Shown here piece by piece: positions 9,496 to 17,773 of a DNA stretch of 64,000 nucleotides (positions are counted from its first letter, which is position 1; each line of letters begins with the position of its first letter). This DNA is from Bacteroidetes bacterium GWF2_38_335. Lineage in GTDB: Bacteria > Bacteroidota > Bacteroidia > Bacteroidales > GWF2-38-335. A program made the position numbers and the translations under genes. The notes below the pieces were generated by a model. That model did not search any database. It was not told where the DNA came from and saw only the letters and a program-made list of their open reading frames with translations. The stretch spans positions 86,791 to 150,790 of the forward strand of contig MEOH01000012.1 in assembly GCA_001769535.1 (NCBI GenBank), read 5' to 3'.

Positions 9496-11751
9496 ATGAA
9501 GAAACTCGTAGTTCTGCTGCTCATAGCTTTCAGCCTAACATCCAAAGCCCAAACAAACTTTTACGACCCCTCGCAGGTGCGTGAAATCAAGCTATCCTTT
9601 TATGACACCAACTGGCAGTTCCTGCTTGACAGCATCTTTGAAGCAGGAACACAGGAGCGCATCCTTGCCGATATAACCATCGACGGCGTTTCCTATGATA
9701 GCGTAGGGGTAAGGTATAAAGGTTACAGCTCGGTGAACCCCGGAGAAATCAAAAACCCCTTTAACATCGATCTGGATTATATGCGTCCCGATCAAAACCA
9801 TCTTGGCTTTATCAAAATTAAACTCTCTAATGTAATTCATGATCCTTCGTTTATCAGAGAGGTGCTATCCTACGAAATTGCCCGAAAATACATGCCGGCT
9901 TCAAGGGCAGGTTTTGCCATGCTTTATGCCAATGATACGCTTATCGGACTCTATACCAACGTTGAAACCGTTAACAAGGATTTTCTCGAATCGCATTTCG
10001 GATCAAGAAATAACGCCTTTTTTAAGGGGAGTCCCGAAACCCTAATTTATCCCTCGGGGTCAAACGCCAATCTGCAATATTACAGCGACGATTCAACATC
10101 ACTGTATCCTTATTATTCAATGGAATCTGATTATGGATGGGCACAGCTTAATGATCTCACCAATATCCTGAACAACCAAACCGACAGTATTGAAAATATT
10201 CTCAATACCGACAGGGCTTTCTGGATGCTGGCCTTCGATTACGCACTCGTAAACCTTGACAGCTATCTGGCATATGCCCAGAATTACTATGTGTACCGCG
10301 ATGACAACCTTCAGTTTAACACAATTCCCTGGGACATGAATATGTCTTTCGGAAGTTTCAGGTTTGCCGATGGCGGAATATCCGGCTTAACGGGCGGACT
10401 GTCTGTTGAGGCAGTGAAAACGGTCAATCCCCTGGCTTTGCTTTCATACTCCGTATCACCGCGTCCGCTTATCAAAAAACTGTTGGTTGAGACAAGGTAT
10501 AAAAATATGTATCTGGCCCACATCCGCACCATCATTGAAGAATGTTTTGTGAGCGGCGAGTACATTGAACGCGGCGAAGAACTCATTTCCTATATTGATG
10601 ATTATGTGTATGCCGATTCCAATAAATTTTATCAGGATTCGGATTTTGTGGATAATTTTTATGAGAAAGTTGGCGGATCAGGCGGCATGATTGAATATCC
10701 CGGCATCGTTGACCTTATGACTGCCCGCACCACCTTCCTTTCGGGATTTTCGTGGTTCACCGACTATCCGGTTTTTACCGACCATTGGACTCTGCCTGAA
10801 AATCCGGCACCCGGAACAGAAGTTACTTTCATCACAAAACTTGAAAATGCCGACAGCTGTTTTCTTTCCTACCGTTTAAATGATTACGGAAAGTTTATCA
10901 CAGTCCCCATGTACGACGACGGCATGCACAACGACAGCGCGGCAGGTGATTTTATTTTCGGGTACAGTCTTACAGTTGAAAATGTTTGCCAGTATTATTA
11001 CTATTCTGAAAACACCACAGCCGGAATGTTTTCGCCCCAGCGGGCAGCTTACGAATATTATGTGCTGCCCATTGAGATCAATCTGCCTGAGCTTGTGATC
11101 AATGAATTTATGTGCATCAACATTGCCAATGCCCAGGACGAATATGGTCAGTTCGATGATTGGGTTGAGATATACAATAACTCAGATGTTCCGGTTAACA
11201 TGGCCGGACTGTTCCTGTCGGATGACACCCTCAACCTCAAAAAATGGGCATTTCCCGATACAACAATAAATGCCGGCGGTTACCTTGTGATATGGGCCGA
11301 CAATGATATATACCAGCCGGGGTTGCATACCGGTTTTCAGTTGGCCTCGGCCGGCGAATCGGTTGTGCTGTCCATGGAAGGCGGCTATATAATTGATGAA
11401 ATTACTTTCCCGGTACAGTTTGCCGACATCACCTACGGCCGTTACCCCAACGGAACAGGCAGTTTTCAGTTTTTGCCCCCGAGCATTGGTGCCGAAAACT
11501 ATCCCTCGGCCATTGAAGAAATTGACCGTGAAGCAATAAAAGTTTACCCCAATCCGGCCAGCGATTTTGTGTTTGTTGATTTTATGGATGGCGACGAAGC
11601 AAGGGAGATAAAAATCTATAACATGTTTATGCAGGAAGTTTATTCAGGGCAGTACAGCGAAAGTCTGTGCAGAATCGATATTTCAAATATTTCAGCCGGA
11701 ACATATTTTCTTAAATCGGATGGTGTTGTGGTGAAGATTGTTGTTTATTAA
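9496..11751 (+). CDS. CotH kinase family protein with lamin-tail and T9SS domains
   Basis: A 751-residue exported protein from ATG 9496, which starts the signal peptide MKKLVVLLLIAFSLTSKAQ; a TTG 30 bases upstream is rejected because it would bury the signal. The N-terminal half is a CotH-type protein-kinase-like domain (NVETVNKDFLESHFG; later YVYRDDNLQFNTIPWDMNMS with the metal-binding WDMN). A lamin-tail domain follows (INEFMCINIANAQDEYGQFD...WVEIYN), then a T9SS type A sorting tail (KVYPNPASD). CotH kinases phosphorylate secreted proteins in spore formers; the target here is unknown. Confidence 0.85.
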   Translation: MKKLVVLLLIAFSLTSKAQTNFYDPSQVREIKLSFYDTNWQFLLDSIFEAGTQERILADITIDGVSYDSVGVRYKGYSSVNPGEIKNPFNIDLDYMRPDQNHLGFIKIKLSNVIHDPSFIREVLSYEIARKYMPASRAGFAMLYANDTLIGLYTNVETVNKDFLESHFGSRNNAFFKGSPETLIYPSGSNANLQYYSDDSTSLYPYYSMESDYGWAQLNDLTNILNNQTDSIENILNTDRAFWMLAFDYALVNLDSYLAYAQNYYVYRDDNLQFNTIPWDMNMSFGSFRFADGGISGLTGGLSVEAVKTVNPLALLSYSVSPRPLIKKLLVETRYKNMYLAHIRTIIEECFVSGEYIERGEELISYIDDYVYADSNKFYQDSDFVDNFYEKVGGSGGMIEYPGIVDLMTARTTFLSGFSWFTDYPVFTDHWTLPENPAPGTEVTFITKLENADSCFLSYRLNDYGKFITVPMYDDGMHNDSAAGDFIFGYSLTVENVCQYYYYSENTTAGMFSPQRAAYEYYVLPIEINLPELVINEFMCINIANAQDEYGQFDDWVEIYNNSDVPVNMAGLFLSDDTLNLKKWAFPDTTINAGGYLVIWADNDIYQPGLHTGFQLASAGESVVLSMEGGYIIDEITFPVQFADITYGRYPNGTGSFQFLPPSIGAENYPSAIEEIDREAIKVYPNPASDFVFVDFMDGDEAREIKIYNMFMQEVYSGQYSESLCRIDISNISAGTYFLKSDGVVVKIVVY

Positions 11752-11774
11752 TCTGGAATTTATTTAGTTTATTT

Positions 11775-11807
11775 AGTCAGGGCGCGACTTCAAGTCGTGC
11801 ACTGACT
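11775..11807. repeat. REP-like palindrome, copy 1
   Basis: A 33-base imperfect palindrome of the form AGTCAGGGYGCGACTT-AAGTCG-GCNCTGACT, followed by TATTCCTTGAACTG. Other copies are at 13226, 14723 and 16458. Confidence 0.75.
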
Positions 11808-11852
11808 ATTCCTTGAACTGCCGGGGCGGCTACTCGATTACCGCCAGGTTTT

Positions 11853-12686
11853 TTACTCTTTATTCTTTTCTTTAATTCCTTTATTCTTTGATTCAGGTAA
11901 ATAGTTTTGTTTTGTTACAACTTTCTTTCCCGATTTTATTTCAAGCTGTTTTCTCGCATCTCCTGCTATTTTCCCTCCTGCCTTTGCTGCCTTTTTGTTC
12001 AGCTCAAATCCTTTGGGATTGGTATTAACAACTATTTCTTTCGTTGATGCTTCTCCCAGCATAGAAAATATTAGTTCGAGGTCAGTCATATGGTCTCTGA
12101 GGTTTTGACTTTTCAAACCCTTCAATTGCTTATGTTTCGATGGTGTAATTCCAAATGTAGCCTTTGAAATCTCAGCAGTTAATATAGAATACTCTATCTG
12201 CTCTTTTATTCCGTGGTTTTTCCATTCCTCAGTGAGTTCTTCCCGAATTGCAATGCTGCGCATTCGTTTTTCAATCCAGTCCTCAGGATATCCTTTAAGC
12301 TTATATAATTCCCTTGTTCTTTGTGTCGCTAATTCAGGGTTTTCAATTTCTTCAAGTCTGTCAGAGCCAACCTGGGCTAACCAAAGCTTAAATGGTTCGG
12401 CTTTAGATGAGGGGATTGATTGAATTATTCTTAATAGTCCTTTAGCATTGGCGCAGTTAAGTTTTTGTTTACCTCCAGAGGTTTCAACGAAAAGGGGGGT
12501 GACAATTTGTCCCCACCCTTGAGAAAGCAATTCATCTCGCTTTCTCATTTTCTTTATGTAGTCTGTTGGATTTGCAGATTCTGTTAGAACTTCTACAACA
12601 TCAGCGATGACAAAGTACCACTTTTGGTCTGATTCATTCCAAACGGTCCTTATTTTCTTACTCTCAAACAGTTTTATGTTGCTCAT
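11853..12686 (-). CDS. BRO-family / phage antirepressor-like protein
   Basis: A 277-residue protein with an N-terminal Bro-N domain (about residues 5-110: IRTVWNESDQKWYFVIADV, and later AEPFKLWLAQVGSDRLEE). Such domains are common in phage antirepressors and free-standing accessory genes. The C-terminus is a lysine-rich tail after a segment AAKAGGKIAGDARKQLE. It is isolated, with no other phage gene visible, next to a Fic-like remnant. DNA binding is inferred from the family. Confidence 0.8.
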   Translation of the reverse strand: MSNIKLFESKKIRTVWNESDQKWYFVIADVVEVLTESANPTDYIKKMRKRDELLSQGWGQIVTPLFVETSGGKQKLNCANAKGLLRIIQSIPSSKAEPFKLWLAQVGSDRLEEIENPELATQRTRELYKLKGYPEDWIEKRMRSIAIREELTEEWKNHGIKEQIEYSILTAEISKATFGITPSKHKQLKGLKSQNLRDHMTDLELIFSMLGEASTKEIVVNTNPKGFELNKKAAKAGGKIAGDARKQLEIKSGKKVVTKQNYLPESKNKGIKEKNKE

Positions 12687-12774
12687 AACTCAAATACTTT
12701 AACACAAAAATAACATAAAATATTTTTGTTAAATAGAATAGTTGTAAATATTTCTTTCGTGTAATAACTAAGAT

Positions 12775-12966
12775 TCATGTTGGGTCTCGTTCCTCGACCA
12801 CACCAAGCTTAGTTATTGGGCAACGTTTTTTAATTAAATAGTTTTGTAAATCGGGGAAAAATGATTCAACATTGTGGGCAAAATTTTCTAAATCACCCAT
12901 ATATTCATTAACACTTGTGTGAACAGGTGGAACAATTGTAGAGTCATTAATGCTTACACCTCTTAA
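12775..12966 (-). pseudogene. Fic-like gene fragment
   Basis: A 63-codon open stretch without a usable start reads ...NDSTIVPPVHTSVNEYMGDL..., which resembles the segment just before the catalytic Fic domain (PP-x-x-x-x-LM-x-x-L). The conserved HPFxxGNGR motif is absent and stops close it on both sides, so it can only be a remnant. A 10-base inverted repeat (AATAACTAAG at 12763 and CTTAGTTATT at 12808) overlaps its end. Confidence 0.35.
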
Positions 12967-13111
12967 TTAAGAATATTGCAAAAATATTAAATAAGAAAAG
13001 TCTTAAATTAAGTTTATGATTAAAATCTTAATTATTGTGAGATGCTATTTAATGTTGCCAACCAGAAAATATCATTAAAAACCACTCAAAATATTAAACT
13101 TTGTTCTGTTA

Positions 13112-13300
13112 TTTTCATTGATGATTATTCCCCCACAATATTACAAAAAAAACCAACCCAGCCAAAAACCAAAGGTTGAAATTGCGGGTTGGTGTTTATA
13201 GGGAAAAGAGTGGGTTGGCTTTTTTAGTCAGGGTGCGACTTGAAGTCGCACCCTGACTCCCCCGTGAAGTGCATTTCGGTTCCCAAAACCTATTGGAAGA
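13112..13300. repeat. ~190-bp direct repeat, left copy
   Basis: This block matches 16344-16535 at high identity: ACAATATTACAAAAAAAACC, then AAAGGTTGAAATTGCGGGTT, the REP-like palindrome, and GCATTTCGGT. Within it CCAACCC can pair with either of two downstream GGGTTGG segments, the second followed by CTTTTTT, so alternative hairpins including a terminator-like one are possible. Confidence 0.85.
13226..13258. repeat. REP-like palindrome, copy 2
   Basis: The most perfect copy: AGTCAGGGTGCGACTT followed by GAAGTCGCACCCTGACT. It sits inside the left 190-bp direct repeat. Confidence 0.8.
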
Positions 13301-13585
13301 GGGCAATGCGTGGCTAAAGAGGACACAGCCATACGACTAGGTCGTGTGTAATTACACCATTAACGTCTTGAAATTATTGAAAGTGGTATATCAGAAAAAC
13401 CTTCATTCTGTAAAAAGTTACAAATTTGCGCCAAAGATCTGCCTGTTTGTCAAAAGTGTATTGTTGTGAATGTTTCATGTTTCCTAATTTTATTAATAGC
13501 ATAAATTAAATCTTTTTCAACCTTTTACATCTAATCTGCATATAGTTTGAAAGTATTTAGTAATTTGCAGTTAAATTTTTTAAGC

Positions 13586-14473
13586 ATGAATAATGTTGAA
13601 GAACTTCTGAGTTGGTTAAAAACCATCTGGAATTTTGAATTGTTCAATTTTGGTGATAGTCCATTCACAACTAAAACATTTCTTTTACTGGTATTTTCAA
13701 TTTTCCTGTTATTTTATTTATCCTCAAAAATCAGGAAGATTTTAGTAAAAAAAGTTTTTCCGCGATATGATCTTGATATCGGTGTCAGTAAGTCCATTGC
13801 AAACATTGTGCGCTATTTGTTGATTATTGTAGGTTTAGTAATCATATTCCAGACCACCGGTATTGATTTGAGTGCATTGGGTTTATTGGTTGGAGCTCTC
13901 GGAGTTGGAATCGGTTTTGGCTTGCAAAATATCACCAATAATTTTATCAGTGGAATAATCATTTTGTTCGAAAGGCCAATAAAGGTTGGCGACCGTATTG
14001 AAATAGACGACCTTGCCGGAAATATCGTTGAAATTTCGGCACGGGCAACTACCATTATTACCAACGACAATATTGCCGTCATTGTTCCCAATTCCGATTT
14101 TATTAATTCAAGGGTTATTAACTGGAGTCACAATAATAAGGAGGTTCGGTTGAATTTCCCTGTTGGGGTCTCGTACAACGAGGATCCCGAAAAAATCAGA
14201 AGACTTCTGCAGGAAGTTGCTAAAGACAATTCAGGTGTTCTAAGTTCGCCTAAACCTTATGTTCTTTTTGAATCTTATGGCGACAGCAGCCTTAATTTTA
14301 ACCTTTTGGTGTGGACTTCAGAATACATCGATCGTCCTAAGATTTTAAGGAGCGAATTGTATTATGAAATATTTGCAAAGTTTAAGGAACACAATGTCGA
14401 GATTCCCTTTCCTCAGCGGGATATTCATATAAAATCGGGATTTGACCAAGTAATTGATCGAATTGAAAAATAA
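13586..14473 (+). CDS. MscS family mechanosensitive channel
   Basis: A 295-residue membrane protein from ATG 13586; a TTG 39 bases upstream is less likely. Three membrane helices lie in the first ~130 residues. The third is the glycine/alanine-rich pore helix (GLLVGALGVGIGFGLQN) and runs into the conserved FISGIIILFERPIKVGDRIEI segment of the MscS beta domain. The C-terminal alpha/beta vestibule follows. It releases solutes on hypo-osmotic shock. It is a single gene lying inside the repeat-bracketed patch. Confidence 0.9.
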   Translation: MNNVEELLSWLKTIWNFELFNFGDSPFTTKTFLLLVFSIFLLFYLSSKIRKILVKKVFPRYDLDIGVSKSIANIVRYLLIIVGLVIIFQTTGIDLSALGLLVGALGVGIGFGLQNITNNFISGIIILFERPIKVGDRIEIDDLAGNIVEISARATTIITNDNIAVIVPNSDFINSRVINWSHNNKEVRLNFPVGVSYNEDPEKIRRLLQEVAKDNSGVLSSPKPYVLFESYGDSSLNFNLLVWTSEYIDRPKILRSELYYEIFAKFKEHNVEIPFPQRDIHIKSGFDQVIDRIEK

Positions 14474-14833
14474 TAGTTGATTCATTGCTAACAGAAGAAA
14501 AAATCTCCTGCCGGGAACGCTACCCGTCAGCTTAACTGGAAAGTGTTGGTGAACTTTCCTTGGCGCGGCAATTACAAATAAAAACATTTTTTATTTCGAA
14601 TATAATTTCTTTTTTACGCATAGGATTGCATTTTAATTCACCCCATGCGGTTACAATTCCATGGCTTTGCCCTTGCACAATCTGACAGAGGTGTCCTGAA
14701 TTTTTCAATTGATCGTTTTTTTAGTCTGAGAGCGACTCCAAGTCGCGCCCTGACTATTCCTTGAATTGTATGCGCAGAGGGAGAGACTTGTTTTGCGGCA
14801 GGCGGAGGTGGCTGATTGATTGGCGGTAGTAAT
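14474..14833. repeat. Gene-free region with inverted copy of the 5.4-kb repeat and a REP-like element
   Basis: Bases 14608-14690 are the reverse complement of the repeat at 5369-5440 (shared TACGCATAGG-TTGCATT and GCCCTTGC). Bases 14723-14755 are REP-like palindrome copy 3 (AGTCTGAGAGCGACTCCAAG...), followed by TATTCCTTGAATTG as in copy 1. Confidence 0.65.
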
Positions 14834-15844
14834 TTATAGAGTCTTGCCATTTAAGATTCCTTTTTCTCCATTATTAGAAATTGAAAGTGTATAAGAAATT
14901 TTATGGCCGTCGGCACTTTCTTTATTCCAAATATAAATTACTTGATCATCTAATTCTTTTTTTTCATCCGCTGTCATACCATATGTTTTAAATGATTCTT
15001 CAAATAAAACTTTGGTCCATTTTAAACTTGTTGTTTTAATTCTAAAATTTTTCACCGTACTTTCATGCGTCTCAAGCCATAAATAACACTTTTTAATATT
15101 GCCAATGCAAAGTTTATTATGAAAACTTATAGAGTGATTACCATCTTTTTCAAAGTATTTATATCCTGGTTGGACATATTTATCGTTTATTTCTATTAAA
15201 TCATAAAAAAGTTTTTTTCTGATTTGACTATTTGGGTTATCATAACCTTTGGGAAGTTTGTAGGGATATTCAAGAATAGTTTCCCCTCCATAAGTGTAGA
15301 TATAACTCTTATATTTTTTTTTGATAACAGGAAAATTTATGCCCATAGTTAAATTATGATGGACTGGCAATACTTCTTTATTAGTAAAAGGAATATTGTA
15401 ACCGTACATGATATAAATATATCCTTTAATTCCAAAACCAAATTCTGGACGAAATTTTAAAGAGCTTTTCCCATTTTCACTATATAAAAGAAAATTATAT
15501 CGATTAGCTATTAATAAAGGGTATAATTCAATGCTCACTTTTGGGACAACATTTATTTTTCCATTTATAAAGCTTATTTCAGTCCCAATATTTAACCCCG
15601 AATTGACATATTTCTCTCTTATGTCTGTCCAGTTATACATTAAACCCAATTCGAGATTATTACAAATGTTTTTTGAATAAGCTAATTTAAAAAATACTGG
15701 ATGATAAATTCCCGGATCAATAATTGAAACTTTTTCTGGATCATGGCCATTTCCAATTATTTTTAACGTGTCTTCTTTTGTTAATTGAGCATTAGCAAAA
15801 ACTCCTGATAGCAAAAAAATAATTGTTAAAATTGATGCTCTCAT
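14834..15844 (-). CDS. Secreted protein of unknown function
   Basis: A 336-residue protein with a clear signal peptide (MRASILTIIFLLSGVFANAQ). The mature part is rich in alternating aromatic strands (NLELGLMYNW, FRPEFGFGIKGYIYIMYGYN), suggesting an outer-membrane beta-barrel-like or porin-family fold in the first half. I recognise no named family. It lies between the MscS channel and the RhuM gene inside the repeat-bracketed segment. Confidence 0.6.
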   Translation of the reverse strand: MRASILTIIFLLSGVFANAQLTKEDTLKIIGNGHDPEKVSIIDPGIYHPVFFKLAYSKNICNNLELGLMYNWTDIREKYVNSGLNIGTEISFINGKINVVPKVSIELYPLLIANRYNFLLYSENGKSSLKFRPEFGFGIKGYIYIMYGYNIPFTNKEVLPVHHNLTMGINFPVIKKKYKSYIYTYGGETILEYPYKLPKGYDNPNSQIRKKLFYDLIEINDKYVQPGYKYFEKDGNHSISFHNKLCIGNIKKCYLWLETHESTVKNFRIKTTSLKWTKVLFEESFKTYGMTADEKKELDDQVIYIWNKESADGHKISYTLSISNNGEKGILNGKTL

Positions 15845-15859
15845 ATTATCTGATTAACT

Positions 15860-16302
15860 TTACTTTTTTTGGTTAGTTTTTTTCTCTAACACTTTCAAAC
15901 TCTCCAAATAGTTTTTTTCTGCTTCGCTTCTTTTCGAATATACTCGTTAAGTCGTTTGGTTGCCCATTGGCGAAACTGTGTGCCTCGCAGGGATTTTACT
16001 CGGTAACCTACTGAAATTATTACATCCAGGTTGTAATGCTTTACCGCAATTTTTTGCGTTTTCCCTTCAATGGCGCCATGTTGAGTGGTTAGTCGGAAAC
16101 TCCGACATGCCACTTCTTCGATTAATTCATTTTCTTTAAAAATGTTTTGTATGTGCTCGGTAATGGTTGTACGAGCCTTGCCAAAAAGCAATGCCATTTG
16201 TTCTTGTGTAAGCCATACGGAATCATCCTCAAAACGAACATCCACCGAAATTTTTTCGTCCTCTGTTTTAAATAAAATAAATAACGACCGATTGGTTTCC
16301 AT
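15860..16302 (-). pseudogene. RhuM-family gene, short and frame-disrupted
   Basis: The zero-frame product is 135 residues: METNRSLFILFKTEDEKISV, WLTQEQMALLFGKARTTITEHI, VKHYNLDVIISVGYRVKS and RGTQFRQWATKRLNEYI are the hallmark start of the RhuM virulence family (usually over 300 residues). At a run of seven A's (15912-15920 region, minus strand) the frame ends in KTIWRV. Reading in the -1 frame instead continues KNYLESLKVLEKKTNQKK to a stop at 15860, a more natural ending. Either a one-base deletion or slippage in the A-run is likely, and the protein is C-terminally short in both cases. Confidence 0.65.
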
Positions 16303-16343
16303 TTTAAGTTTTTTGTATTTTACTTTCTGTTAATTTCCAATTG

Positions 16344-16535
16344 TTTTCATTAGGATTATTCCACCTACAATATTACAAAAAAAACCAACCCAGCCAAAAA
16401 CCAAAGGTTGAAATTGCGGGTTGGTGTTTATAGGGAAAAGAGTGGGTTGGCTTTTTTAGTCAGGGTGCGACTTCAGTCGCACTCTGACTCTCCGGCAAAG
16501 GGCATTTCGGTCTCCAAGGCCAATAAGGAGCATAA
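16344..16535. repeat. ~190-bp direct repeat, right copy
   Basis: Matches 13112-13300, in the same orientation, including REP-like palindrome copy 4 at 16458-16489 (one pair shorter). Together the copies bracket 3 kb carrying MscS, the secreted unknown and RhuM. Confidence 0.85.
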
Positions 16536-16536
16536 T

Positions 16537-16567
16537 AAAAAACGCCACCCGTAGGCAGCGCTTTTTT
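16537..16567 (-). terminator. Intrinsic terminator of ilvE
   Basis: On the minus strand GCGCTGCC-TACG-GGTGGCGT is followed by TTTTTT, just past the ilvE stop; the stem has G-T pairs. Confidence 0.7.
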
Positions 16568-16588
16568 ATATATAAATCAGGTTAGTAT

Positions 16589-17608
16589 TTACTCAACAAA
16601 AGCATTCCATCCAAACTTGTCGGGCGAATCGCCTGTTTGGATTGACTGCAGTCTTTCGTATAGTTTAACGCTCCATGGTCCGGGGTTGCCGTCTTTTGAA
16701 TACTGGAAAATTTCTCCGGTATCATCGTCGTGGATGGCTCCGATCGGACTGATAACCGCGGCGGTTCCGCATGCTCCGGCTTCTTCGAAAGTGGCCAGTT
16801 CTTCAACCGGAATTGGCCTTCTTTCCACTTTCATTCCAAGATCTTCGGCAATTACCAACAGAGACATGTTTGTGATGGACGGAAGTATGGAGTCGGATTT
16901 TGGTGTGATGTAGGTGTTGTTTTTTATTCCGAAGAAATTGGCCGGACCACATTCGTCAATGAATTTCTTTTCTTTGGCATCAAGGAACAAAACCGAGGCA
17001 AAACCACCGTCGTGGGCTTTGTGCATAGCTCTTAATCCGGCTGCATAGTTACCGCCTGCTTTGATACTGCCTGTTCCCAGTGGCGCAGCACGGTCGTAAG
17101 CACGGCTTACCATCATTTTAACAGGCTTAAATCCTTCTTTGAAGTATGGGCCAACCGGAGTAACAAATACCATGAAAAGGTATTCGGTGGCGGGCTTAAC
17201 ACCTACCTGAGGTCCTGAGCCTATGAGGAGCGGACGAAGATATAATGATGCTCCTGATCCGTATGGCGGAACAAATCTCTCGTTTAATTTAATCGCTTTT
17301 ACAATGGCTTCTTTGAATATTTCATTTGGAACTTCAGCCATAAGCAAACCGCGTGCAGATGACTGCATCCTTTTGCTGTTTTCTTCCCAACGGAACAAAC
17401 GGATTTTTCCGTCTTTTCCCCTGAAAGCTTTCATGCCTTCGAATGCTTCCTGACCGTAATGAAGGGCCGTGGCAGCAATATGCAAATCAACATGCTCTGA
17501 TGATGAAACTTCAAGAGAACCCCATTTTCCGTTGCGATAATAACAGCGAACGTTATAATCTGTTTTCATGTAGCCAAAAGGGAGGCTTTTCCAGTCAATA
17601 TTTTCCAT
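16589..17608 (-). CDS. ilvE: Branched-chain amino acid aminotransferase
   Basis: A 339-residue class IV aminotransferase, full length for the long BCAT type. The PLP lysine is K183 in GTGSIKAGGNYAAG, and the class signature EAGACGTAAVISPIG is near residue 275. It interconverts leucine, isoleucine and valine with their 2-oxo acids, using glutamate. The gene is monocistronic with its own promoter and terminator. Confidence 0.95.
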   Translation of the reverse strand: MENIDWKSLPFGYMKTDYNVRCYYRNGKWGSLEVSSSEHVDLHIAATALHYGQEAFEGMKAFRGKDGKIRLFRWEENSKRMQSSARGLLMAEVPNEIFKEAIVKAIKLNERFVPPYGSGASLYLRPLLIGSGPQVGVKPATEYLFMVFVTPVGPYFKEGFKPVKMMVSRAYDRAAPLGTGSIKAGGNYAAGLRAMHKAHDGGFASVLFLDAKEKKFIDECGPANFFGIKNNTYITPKSDSILPSITNMSLLVIAEDLGMKVERRPIPVEELATFEEAGACGTAAVISPIGAIHDDDTGEIFQYSKDGNPGPWSVKLYERLQSIQTGDSPDKFGWNAFVE

Positions 17609-17657
17609 TTTGTAACAAATTTTAAGCGTTAAATAACAATTCGAAACTTATATGTAT

Positions 17658-17689
17658 CAAAAATAGATAAATTGTAAATAAAACACAAG
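17658..17689 (-). promoter_or_regulatory. Bacteroidota-type promoter of ilvE
   Basis: On the minus strand TTG, a ~20-base spacer and TATTTTTG (17658-17665) fit the Bacteroidota consensus, 50 bases before the ilvE start. Confidence 0.55.
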
Positions 17690-17773
17690 GTTTTTGTTAT
17701 GTTGTATAATACTGATTTTTTCAGTGTTCTGTAAGGTTCTGAAGCGTGAATTACCAAAAATGACAAATTGCAA

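Noticed and set aside
11853..16302. Prophage
   Set aside because: BRO and RhuM genes occur in phages, but no structural, packaging, lysis or integrase gene is present.
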